Positions 1 to 7,735 of a DNA stretch of 16,219 nt are shown one piece after another; position 1 is the first letter of the stretch; each line of letters starts with the position of its first letter. The DNA is from Euperipatoides rowelli (lineage: Eukaryota; Onychophora; Udeonychophora; Euonychophora; Peripatopsidae). The DNA is taken from NCBI GenBank assembly GCA_003024985.2, contig PXIH01S0038867.1; one strand, given 5' to 3'. A program made the translations under genes and the position numbers. The notes beneath the pieces are model-generated. The model saw nothing but the letters and a program-made list of their open reading frames with translations, did no database searches and was not told the DNA's origin.

Positions 1-78
1 ACAGAAAAACATGATAGGCTTTTACAATATAAACAATAATATTGTTTATATTTAATATTTTAAAATAGCTTTTGATTA

Positions 79-170
79 CACACACACCCACGCACGTGCA
101 CGTGCACGTGCTCGTGCACGCACACATGCAAACACATACACCACACCACACACACGCACACCCACCGTGC
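79..170. repeat. CA/GTGCAC-rich microsatellite with three adjacent CACGTG boxes
   Basis: Impure simple repeat made of CA dinucleotides and GTGCAC hexamers. CACGTG occurs three times head to tail at 93-98, 99-104 and 105-110, inside an alternating purine-pyrimidine tract (about 91-120) of the kind known to favour Z-DNA. CACGTG is the canonical E-box for bHLH factors, but here it is a by-product of the hexamer repeat, so regulation is only a possibility. Confidence 0.9.
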
Positions 171-412
171 ATCTTGGATAGGCAGATTAATCCAGTCAAT
201 CAGTCTATATGGTCAGAATCTAGCCATATGTATATTTAGAATAAATCAGTAAGTGTGAAATAAATTATTGACGCCACCACAGCTTCTGAAAAGATTTTCA
301 ACAAAGGGGATGACTACTCTCCATAGCAGCAAATAATACCTGGATGTGGCACCGTAATTGCCACCTAGGTTTCTTCTCTTTTATTATTATTATTATTTTT
401 TTTTTCTTTTTT
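171..412. other. Non-coding AT-rich spacer
   Basis: No ORF, RNA gene or recognisable repeat was seen. The right end (about 380-412) is a TTA-trinucleotide run passing into a T-rich tract that leads into the inverted repeat. Confidence 0.6.
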
Positions 413-528
413 AAAGGTCAAATGTAACTGATTTTTTCAAATATTTTTATTATTGACTTTCAAAGATTTTTGCTNTTTGAAAATCAATAATAAAAAAAAA
501 AATAAAAAAATCTGTTGCATTTGACTTT
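413..528. repeat. Long inverted repeat (hairpin) with an N at its centre
   Basis: The left arm (about 413-465) starts AAAGGTCAAATGTAACTG and the right arm (476-528) ends CTGTTGCATTTGACTTT. The arms are reverse complements over about 52 bases, with a few mismatches and length differences in the T/A runs. The 10-base spacer includes the ambiguous base at 475. It could be a fold-back MITE, or a contig end joined to its own inverted copy. No clear target-site duplication was found. Confidence 0.75.
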
Positions 529-539
529 AATTTATGCAT

Positions 540-955
540 TAATTTTCTGTGTGATGTCCTCCTGGTGGTTTAGAAAATTCAAGGTAGTCAGTGTTTTACA
601 GGAAATTGCCAATGGATTTGGAAATTCGTGTGGAGTAAGTGGTAAGTTAATGTTATATTTGGTAACACAGTTTAAGGCCAATATTGGCATGTGGGTGAAG
701 ATAAGAAGCATCCCCTTTATATTCCACAAGGGGTGGTGGAGCAGATTATGGGAGCTTTGGGAAAGTGACATGAGGCTCAAGGTTTTTATGTACTGTGGTA
801 TGGTTTTGACCAACGGTACAAGAATACTAAGAGTGGCACTGCTGAAACCTGTGCCAGAAAGGCTTGAGTTCGCAGGTAGACGTGGCAGTCAGAAGCATAT
901 CAGAGCTGGTGGGGACATTCATTGTAAGCTTTATCATTGCCTTCTTAACTAAATC
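540..955 (+). other. Protein-like block of unknown identity (possible terminal exon or retrocopy)
   Basis: This stretch is visibly less AT-rich than its flanks and stays open on the plus strand from 515 to 952 (145 codons, starting inside the hairpin arm). It includes a splice-acceptor-like TTTTACAG just before GAAATTGCC (about 601) and a GTAAGT donor-like site near 642, so the ORF could be a mixture of exon and intron. The translation has a region reading EIANGFGNSCGVS and a basic C-terminal part (RLEFAGRRGSQKHIR). I recognise no domain. It could be the decayed last exon of a gene whose 3' UTR and polyadenylation site follow at 1495-1528, a processed pseudogene, or chance. The ATG at 515 is not credible as a real start because it lies in the inverted repeat. 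Confidence 0.25.
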
Positions 956-1528
956 AATAATGCTATTAATAAATTTGATGTACGTTTTGAAGGACAGTTT
1001 CTTCAGAATTATTGTTACTGGGACATTATGACATATTTACATCTTTTTGTTTCAAATGGGGTTAATGTGATACTATTGAGACCTACATGTGATTGTTTGG
1101 ACCCTGGACCAATGTAGAACACCATAAAACCAATACAGCTATTATTTTATATGATTATTTTCCTGTTAATCCTATGCATAACCACCAAAAGTATGGATTT
1201 TGTTTATGGATTTTGCCTTGTTTGTCTGGAGATTGAAAATTTATATCAAGCTTTCCTGTGTTGGCTTCAAAATTACACAACAACTGATTACTAGTATATT
1301 TTATCTGCTTTGTATCCACTGTTTATTAAATCTCCGATTTTCTTTTTGCTTGTTTAACATTTTTTTTTAATATTATAATATAATTTTCTTTCTTTTTTAA
1401 ACCCTAATATTGTAAATTAAGCCATATCTTTTTGGGCTAGGGCTTTATTGTGTGATCATTGTTGTATGTAAAATTATATATTTTTCATATTTCAAATAAA
1501 CCTATATAATTGTCTGGTAAAAAAAAAA
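956..1528 (+). other. 3'-UTR-like region ending in a poly(A) site
   Basis: This AT-rich non-coding stretch ends with the canonical hexamer AATAAA at 1495-1500, followed 18 bases later by an A-run (1519-1528). That is the spacing of a real cleavage/polyadenylation site, or of a poly(A) tail copied into DNA. It follows the protein-like block at 540-955 on the same strand, so the two may form one 3' end or one retrocopy. The A-run makes a retrocopy possible. I saw no clear target-site duplication. Confidence 0.4.
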
Positions 1529-1905
1529 GGCAGATTTTAGTTTATCTAGTATTAAGCTAAATTATTAGTCTTGGTCTTCATTAATATCTTGTGCACCATT
1601 TTTAGTCTGTATGCTGATAATATTTGTTAAGAACTTTCCATCATAATTATAACAATCTACTTATATGTTCTCAGTGTTTATGACACTTTAATAATAAAAG
1701 TAATTATTTCAACTGCTATTAAGTTGCCTTTGCGAATTTATATTGCATTGTGGGAAATGGCAAATGTCACGTTATCATGTTCTCAGGTTGAATGTTATAT
1801 GTATTTGCTTCTCTTATGAGAATTGGATTTTAATTTATTCAACACTTAACAAAGTCATATACCTGTTACAATAAAATGTAAGCAATAAATAATTAAGGAA
1901 AACAA
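1529..1905. other. AT-rich non-coding spacer
   Basis: No ORF of note, RNA gene or repeat was recognised between the poly(A)-like site and repeat copy A. Confidence 0.6.
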
Positions 1906-2626
1906 GTACACCAAATACAACATGTTCCTATTGAATTTACAAAAGAATATTTTATTTCTACAAACCTAAAATATAACATTTTAGATTAGACTAGGCCCAG
2001 AATTGAAAAAGACCTCTAGAAAAGATGTATTTCGCATTTCTTATTTATTTTGGTGAACATAACTTTTCTAAATGAAAAAAAAAAAAAAAACATAAATCAC
2101 GCTGATTTCAAAAATTCCTGTTCCCACTTTTCGTTTCTTGATCATATGGCCGCCATCTTGAATAAATGGTGTCAATTAGTGGTTTTCTTTAATTATCTTG
2201 TAAACCATGATAAAAATGAACTAAATTATGGCAAAAATTAACTAAATTAAAGATAAAATTTTACACAAATTTGGTCATATTTATTATTTTCATAAACCAA
2301 CAGGTTGTGAGATAATCACTTTAGTATCATAGGGACGATTTTCAAAAATGACTGGTTTTCTTTTTTTTCTAGATTACATTCATTGTTTCACTAATTTGTC
2401 ATATTATGGTATAAAATGTTATAAAAAAAAAAAACTTGTTTTTAAGCCCATTATTGTTTCTGAATACAATGGGCTCTATTTTTTTTTATCCTTTTTTTTT
2501 TCTTGCCTTAAGGCCCATTGTTGTATATATATTTTTTACTTGTCTACAAAGCCCGCTGTTATTTTTTTACTCTCATTCCAGATCATAGTCTTCATTTTTT
2601 ACTTGCCTTCCAGTCTATAGTTTTCA
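1906..2626 (-). repeat. Dispersed repeat family R, copy A (inverted)
   Basis: Read on the minus strand, this contains the same blocks as copies B and C: a core (about 2246-2515) and a right-hand subrepeat (about 1984-2245) carrying CAAGATGGCGGCCAT (2146-2160, complement). A tail (1906-1983) follows and matches the sequence right of the MITE in copy C. Shared landmarks include the TAGAGCCCATTGTATTC...ACAATAATGGGCTT inverted motif, AAAACCAGTCATTTTTGAAAATC, and CTTTTCTAGAGGTCTTTTTCAATTCTGGGCCTAG. The ORFs over it are not conserved in frame between copies, so it is treated as non-coding. The 2050-2241 and 2348-2620 reading frames are by-products. The class of element is unknown. Confidence 0.85.
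2505..2626 (-). repeat. Degenerate 31-36 bp tandem repeat at the outer edge of copy A
   Basis: Four loosely conserved units resemble CTTCCAGTCTATAGTCTTC followed by ATTTTTTACTTG. One related unit and a decayed partial neighbour recur at 3643-3700. Copy B carries only about one unit (GGAAGGCAAG plus an A-rich run near 4275). The array has therefore grown or shrunk between copies. Confidence 0.55.
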
Positions 2627-2866
2627 AACACAAAATGGAAAAATAGTATTTTTTTTTATCAACAACATATTTAAACATCGTAAATTAAAACGACTCAAAT
2701 TGAGGCTCTAGTGTATTTGCAAAAAATTGATTAAAGTTCTTGACATGAAGAAATAATCTTACCCAAGATTTTTTTACGGTTCTGCAAAGCTGGCTTTGTT
2801 TGGGTGGTATGCTTAAGCTAATATCTCCAGTTACTAGTCCTTGACTTGTAACTTAAGGAAAATCAG

Positions 2867-2934
2867 TGGTGGAGATATATTGTGGCTTTCTTTGTCTTGG
2901 TGGTTGAGATATATTGTGGGTTTCTTTGTCTTGG
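2867..2934 (+). repeat. 34-bp tandem repeat, two units
   Basis: Two adjacent 34-bp units (2867-2900 and 2901-2934) share GAGATATATTGTGG and TTTCTTTGTCTTGG and differ at very few positions. A partial third unit may follow (TTGTGGTTTAC). This is a recent local duplication with no evident function. Confidence 0.9.
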
Positions 2935-3304
2935 TTGTGGTTTACATGTTGACTATAACAAACTATTGTTGTTCGAGCCTCGAGCCTCGAGGAGGCTAAC
3001 TGCATAGATATTAATAGCCTTTACAATTATGAATCAAACCAGCATCACCTAGTGCCAAATTTAAATTCATATAATTATTTCAATTGCTTTATTATAAGGT
3101 GATGGAGAGCTTAAGTCTTATTGCTGGTGCAGTTTTGTAGTAAGAGGCCTTCTAAAATAATTTCTGTATTACTTAAGAGTAAGACAATTTGGAGAAGAAT
3201 GATAAAATATTTAGGGTTGTTACTAGAAGATCGTCTTGTCATATTCTTCAGGTGGTGAGAAGAATTTGTCCTAGTGGGTTTAAAGTAGGCAGACCTTGCT
3301 TTAG

Positions 3305-3511
3305 ATGGAATGTTTTGTTCAAGATGATATGACAAGAAGTGTCATTCCTTTAGCTATGTAGGAGGAGGAGGCTGCCAAAAGTAAGATGATCTTTAAGAAA
3401 TTGGCCAGCAGTATGAATTTACGATTTGAAGAATTCTTGGAGGTTGATGAAGGTTGGATTTCAATTTTGTATGGCAGGGGTAAGTACTTAATATTTATAT
3501 CTGAATTCTAG
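3305..3511 (+). pseudogene. Possible degenerate coding fragment, unidentified
   Basis: One frame stays open from 3305 to 3511 except for a TAG at 3359-3361. It reads as a charged, protein-like stretch (for example EEEAAKSKMIFKKLASS and LRFEEFLEVDEGWI). A GTAAGT donor-like site lies at 3480-3485. The interval is less AT-rich than its flanks. No family is recognised. It could be an old transposon or gene exon remnant, or chance. The opposite-strand ORF at 3111-3335 has no better support. Confidence 0.25.
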
Positions 3512-3642
3512 GGTGGGATGTCATGGCATGATTGACTGGCATTAGTGTGATCTATTCTCTTCAAGTTATGAATCTCACATGGTTTGCCTACTGCCATTAC
3601 ACTACGGTATAGGAGCTGCTGTGAAGAGATAGATTCTGATTC

Positions 3643-3954
3643 CTTCCAGTCTATAGTCTTCAATATTTACTTCCTTCAAGCCTGTTGCCTTTGTTTGCGT
3701 TTGCCCTGTCCCATTGTTTCTAATAGTTTTAAAATTAGATGTTCAATTTGGTACTCCTTGTCTTTCCCTCTCATCCAATTTTAAAATCATTTACCACAGT
3801 TATCGACAGATATATTCCAGTTATTTGTACAAATTTTCAAGTAAATTGATTATTCTTTCAAGGAAACAACCCAAAATTTATTTTTTCTTATCTCAGTGCA
3901 TTTATTATTAATAAGAAATAGGCCCTTTTCAAAAATTGTGACTTTTACATCATT
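3643..3954. other. Partial array remnant and AT-rich spacer
   Basis: The first 60 bases hold one clear unit of the tandem repeat seen at 2505-2626 plus a decayed partial one, in the same orientation as copy A. The rest is AT-rich with no recognised feature. The two overlapping reading frames here (from 3584 and 3714) are low-complexity and are not supported as genes. Confidence 0.5.
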
Positions 3955-4458
3955 TTCTGATTATTGAGGGGAACCTGTTTTTTTTATGAATGACAAAAGT
4001 GTGCCGATTATGAAAATCAATGTTCCCAAGCTGACTTCTTTAAGTTCAGTTCATTTTTGCAATAGGACGTAGGTTTACAAAATAATTAAGGGAAACCAAT
4101 ATAACTGGCTCCATTTTTTTCAAGATGGTGGCCATACAGTCAAGAAACAAAATAGGGAACATGGATTTTTGAAATCAGTGTGTTTTTAAATTTAAAAAAG
4201 TTATGTTCCCCAAAATAAACAAGAAATTTAAAATAGGACTTTTTTAGAGGTATTTTTTAATTCTGGGCCTAGGGCTGGAAGGCAAGAAAAAAAAAAGGAA
4301 ATTAAAAAATAAAAAGAAATAGAGACCATTGTATTCAGAAACAATAATGGGCTTAAAAACTATTTTCTTTATAACATTTTATACAATAAGATGACAAATT
4401 AGTGAAACAATGAATGTAAATCTCAGAAAAACAAGAAAACCAGTCATTTTTGAAAATT
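3955..4458 (+). repeat. Dispersed repeat family R, copy B (truncated at an N)
   Basis: Starts TTCTGATTATTGAGGGGAAC, as copy C does at 4783, and runs through the left subrepeat with CAAGATGGTGGCCAT (4121-4135) to CAATTCTGGGCCTAG-like sequence near 4270. It then enters the core (TAGAGACCATTG...AATGGGCTT). Similarity to A and C stops right at the N (4459), inside TTTTTGAAAAT. The missing right half would be the core end and the second subrepeat. The break may be biological or an assembly join. Confidence 0.85.
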
Positions 4459-4459
4459 N

Positions 4460-4782
4460 AAAAATGAAAAAATCGGAAGCATGTCACCTTTAAGACATTT
4501 ATTTTGGCATTTAATAATTAAAAAAAAACCCAACAGTAATAATATATTAAATTTATGTACCCTTATTTGACTTTTAACCAAAAGTTCTATTAGGGATTTT
4601 TCTGGGCCTCTCACGCCCTGACATAGTACCATGAATTTATTGTTTATATGCAATAATTAATAAATTGAATATGCAACTAATAATTAATAAATAAGAACAA
4701 TTGTTTGCTGTTTGAAAGAATCTTTAATAAAATTCTAGTATTGAAAGTAGGATGGCAGGTACGCAGTTATGCCAACTCTTCT
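4460..4782. other. AT-rich spacer between copies B and C
   Basis: No feature was recognised. The minus-strand reading frame at 4444-4653 crosses the N and ends inside copy B. It has no recognisable domain and is not called as a gene. Confidence 0.5.
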
Positions 4783-5955
4783 TTCTGATTATTGAGGGGA
4801 ACGTATTTTTATGAATGACAGAAGTCTGCCGATTATGAAAATCAATGTTCCCAAGCTGAGTTCTTTAATTTAAGTTCAGTTTATTTTTGCCACAGGATGC
4901 ACGGTTTACAAAACAATTAAAGAAAACCAATATAATCGGCGCCATTTTTTCAAGATGGCGGTCATACGGTCAAAAGACAAACTAGGGAACGTGGATTGTT
5001 GAAATCAGCGTGTTTTTTAAATTTAAAAAAGTTGGNATAATAAAAAGAATTAGAGCCCATTGTATTCAGAAACAATAATGGGCTTAAAACTAGTTTCTTT
5101 ATAACATTTTATACCATAAGATGACAAATTAGTGAAACAATGGATGTAAATCTCAGAAAAACAAGAAAACCAGTTATTTTTGAAAATCGTCCCTATGATT
5201 CTAAAGTGATTATCTCATAAACCGTTGGTTTTATGAAAATAATGAATATAACCAAATTTGTGTAAAATTTCATGATCTTTAATTTAGTTCAGTTCATTTT
5301 TGCCATAGGTTACACGATTTATGGGATAATTAAAGAAAACCACTAATTGACACCATTTTTTCAAGATGGTGGCCATACGGTCAAGAGACGAAAGTGGAAA
5401 CATAGATTTCAGAAAATGCCATGAATGTCACAATTTCCGAAAAGAGACCTAGTCTAGATAGCATGTTATCTTTCTATTTTGGTAATTATCCAGAACAAAA
5501 AGCATGGCCTAAATTAAATAAGAAATTAGTTTGAATTCAATTATTAGGTCAGATTCCGTTATCTGTCCAGCAACCTAATTAACATTAGACATGGAATTAG
5601 TATTTGGTTTCTCACCGATTTTATTATATTTTCTTTACAGTCTTAACCTTACCGTAACCCTGAACCCTAGGATAATCTAGAGGTGAAATAATCTTTTGCT
5701 GAGCACCAATCTAGATAATTTCATCTTACTATCGTCAGCTATATTGGTGGGCAGATAACGGATTCTGACCAATGATTATCATCGAATTTAAAATAGTTTT
5801 TATGCAACATTTTTATTGTCAAATTTTTTGTCCCAATGATCCTAATTACCAAAATGTGAAAGATAAGATGCTATCTATAGACTTATATTTTAGGATTTGT
5901 AGAAATAAAATATTCATTTGTAAAATCAAAAGAAACGTGTTGTATTTTGTGTACC
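4783..5955 (+). repeat. Dispersed repeat family R, copy C (split by a MITE)
   Basis: The fullest copy. It has a left block (from 4783), a first subrepeat (about 4865-5035) with CAAGATGGCGGTCAT (4951-4965), a core (5037-5283), and a second subrepeat (from about 5284) with CAAGATGGTGGCCAT (5362-5376). The tail resumes after the inserted MITE (5878-5955) and matches copy A (TTATATTTTAGG, TTGTAGAAATAAAATATTC, TTGTATTTTGTGTAC). Part of the first subrepeat (the GTTCCCCAAAATAAAC to GGGCCTAG part present in B) is missing exactly at the N (5036). The direct subrepeats around a core resemble a short LTR-like or tandem-satellite arrangement, but no TG...CA ends or primer-binding site were seen. The reading frame at 5772-6005 spans the MITE end and tail and is a by-product. 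Confidence 0.85.
5457..5875. mobile_element. MITE-like DNA transposon with ~120-bp terminal inverted repeats, TA target
   Basis: The left end starts GATAGCATGTTATCTTTC and the right end finishes GAAAGATAAGATGCTATC. The ends stay complementary, with gaps, to about 5575 and from about 5745. Inner landmarks are GGTCAGATTCCGTTATCTG (5547) and CAGATAACGGATTCTGACC (ending 5770). TA flanks both sides (5455-5456 and 5876-5877). At 419 bp with no transposase ORF it is non-autonomous. It sits in copy C of family R, and copy A carries the corresponding uninterrupted site (CCTAGTCTA joined to the TTATATTTTAGG tail), which fixes the insertion. A TA target is usual for Tc1/mariner-type elements, but the superfamily is not proven. 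Confidence 0.85.
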
Positions 5956-6492
5956 TCTTTTTCTCAGCTATCAGCAAACAACATTTGGATTTCTCCATTT
6001 TTTAATAATTATGTAATAAACAAATAGCTAACAGCAATATTTGAAAGCCAATACTATTGTGTGTGTGAAGACAGTAGAATACAAATCCAATTTAGACGTG
6101 TTGAAAAGTTCTTATTGTGTCTAATAAAACATATACAAATGTATATCCTAATCAAAAGTTATCTAAGGCCTAGTATAATTATAATGATCTAAATTCATAA
6201 TAGTCAACAAATAGAGATAGATCAAGACTGTAAATAAGAACTCTTTACTAATGGTTTGTTAAATTTATAATTCGTGAGAAATTAATTCTAAACAGCTTGT
6301 AACATCTAGAAGATATATTAGGGACTACTGCATTAAGAGTTTACAATAGTCAGCGTAATCAATTTTTCCATGAAGAATCATGTGTAGAAATATAAGATCT
6401 GAGGTTTGTCTACATAGTAAGCATATTTGCAAATCAAAGTTAAAACAGAATATATTGTAACTGATTATTTATAATTTTATTTGGATTTATAN
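5956..6492. other. AT-rich non-coding spacer
   Basis: No gene, RNA or repeat was recognised between the tail of copy C and the fragment at 6493. The single N at 6492 marks its right edge. Confidence 0.5.
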
Positions 6493-6590
6493 AAATCAGC
6501 GTGTTTTTTTTTCATTTAGAAAAGTTATGTTCCCCAAAATAAACAAGAAATGCTGAATACAACTTTTCTAGAGGTCTTTTTCAATTCTGG
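6493..6590 (+). repeat. Dispersed repeat family R, fragment D
   Basis: Starts immediately after the N with AAATCAGCGTGTTTTTTTTT. It continues through TTCATTTAGAAAAGTTATG, CCCCAAAATAAACAAGAAATG and CTTTTCTAGAGGTCTTTTTC to TCAATTCTGGGCCT. This is the right part of the subrepeat, closest to copy A. It supplies sequence missing from copy C, so it may be a displaced piece of the same or another copy. Confidence 0.85.
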
Positions 6591-7607
6591 GCCTATTAGT
6601 CTATTAGTATTATGAATTATTATTTTGAATATCATTATTATTACTGTATTTAAATTATTATCATAACTAAGAACCTATACTGTAAATTATTAGTCTGTTT
6701 TAATTAGTCATAAATAATTTGCATATATTATACCTAAAGTTGGGATATTAAAACTACATGTATATAACATCTAGCTAGCTTTTCTTTTTAGTCCCAAAAT
6801 AGCAAAATTTACTGTTTTTTTTTTTTTAAATTAGTCAGGGAATGTAGAGTATAAACTATTGTCAACTTGAAATGACTTGCAATAAAATAAGAACTAAATA
6901 TGAATCTTTATTTTTAAAGTATTGTTGAATTTAGGTCTGGATAGTATATATTTGCAATTCCCCCCCCCCCCCCCCTCCCTCACCTAACCACATACAAGAG
7001 CTCTTGCCCTGGACACCACTGGTCAGTACTTGTAAGACTTTAACCTACTTTCACCCCTGGGTAATTCTAACTGTTGAGTAAACAGTTATGACAGTGAGCA
7101 CAGTGCCATTATCTGGCCCACGACTTACTAGAATAGGCAACCTAAAAGAATTAACTCCATTTAGGATGATATCTAAATGCCTCATTTCTTTTCCATCATG
7201 AAGCAACAACAATCAATTATTCAAATTTCCATCCACAATGACAGGAAATGTTAAAAGAGTAAATGCTTGAATAACAAAATGTTATTAATAAGTGTTAATT
7301 CTTAATCAGATGTCCTAAAATAACATTCACTTTAGATTCAACTCTAACCTTATTTCCAGTATTGTTCCATCCCTCCCCTCTCGAAAAAAAAAAAAAAAAA
7401 AGAACGTTCAATACTTGTCAAATTTGTACTAATATTTTTTTTTTAATTGCTTCATGTCTTATGTGACAAAGTTTTTTTTTTTTTAAATATGTTTCACCTT
7501 GGATGGTACAAAATGTACAGCATGAAAATAATACAATCTTAATTTCTTCCCTGTAAAATGATAAATTCAGAAACCATTAATTTTATATACCCTGTAAAAA
7601 AATGGTG
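6591..7607. other. AT-rich spacer with homopolymer tracts
   Basis: No gene was recognised. It contains a C-run (about 6960-6975, followed by TCCCTCACC), an A-run (7385-7402) and T-runs near 7435 and 7472. These tracts are typical places for sequencing and assembly slippage. Confidence 0.6.
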
Positions 7608-7735
7608 AAAAAACAGGTTATACTTGAACTAAGACTGATCCGGGATTCAAACCAGTGACTGACCTGGTCACCGGAGTACTAAGAGGTTCACCTTATCTGC
7701 TCGATTAGACCCACAGGGTTAGAGACCAAGTTTGA
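7608..7735 (-). repeat. tRNA-derived SINE or tRNA pseudogene (degenerate)
   Basis: On the minus strand there is a box-B match GGTTTGAATCC (7643-7653). About 37 bases upstream of it lies a box-A-like TCGAGCAGATAAGG (7691-7704), resembling the CCGAGTGGTTAAGG form of Ser/Leu-type tRNAs. A T6 run (7608-7613) lies about 30 bases downstream and could end Pol III transcription. The presumed acceptor and T stems do not pair well, so this is not a functional tRNA gene. The length and Pol III signals fit the head of a tRNA-derived SINE. A hairpin CCGGTGAC/GTCACTGG lies between the two boxes. Confidence 0.5.

Larger units (their letters stand above)
2627..3642. other. Sequence lying between two copies of a 22-bp repeat
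   Basis: The flanks are near-identical: CCTTCCAGTCTATAGTTTTC at the left (about 2604) and CCTTCCAGTCTATAGTCTTC at the right (about 3643). The roughly 1-kb interval holds a 34-bp tandem repeat, a small CCTCGAGG-rich palindromic patch (2974-2996) and a possible degenerate coding fragment (3305-3511). Because the 22-bp motif is itself a tandem-array unit, this may be an insertion into the array or two separate array remnants. Confidence 0.35.

Noticed and set aside
532-813. 93-codon minus-strand ORF opposite the 515-952 frame
   Set aside because: Shadow of the same open stretch; no recognisable domain and no promoter or splice context on that strand.
2974-2996. CGAGCCT direct repeat and GCCTC/GAGGC mini-hairpin
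   Set aside because: Too short to separate from chance.
4444-4653. 69-codon minus-strand ORF
   Set aside because: Crosses an ambiguous base and a repeat edge and shows no domain.
5772-6005. 77-codon ORF
   Set aside because: Straddles the right end of the MITE and the tail of repeat copy C; the frame is created by the insertion.
7608-7735. Functional tRNA-Leu or tRNA-Ser gene
   Set aside because: Acceptor, anticodon and T stems do not pair; only the internal promoter boxes are recognisable.
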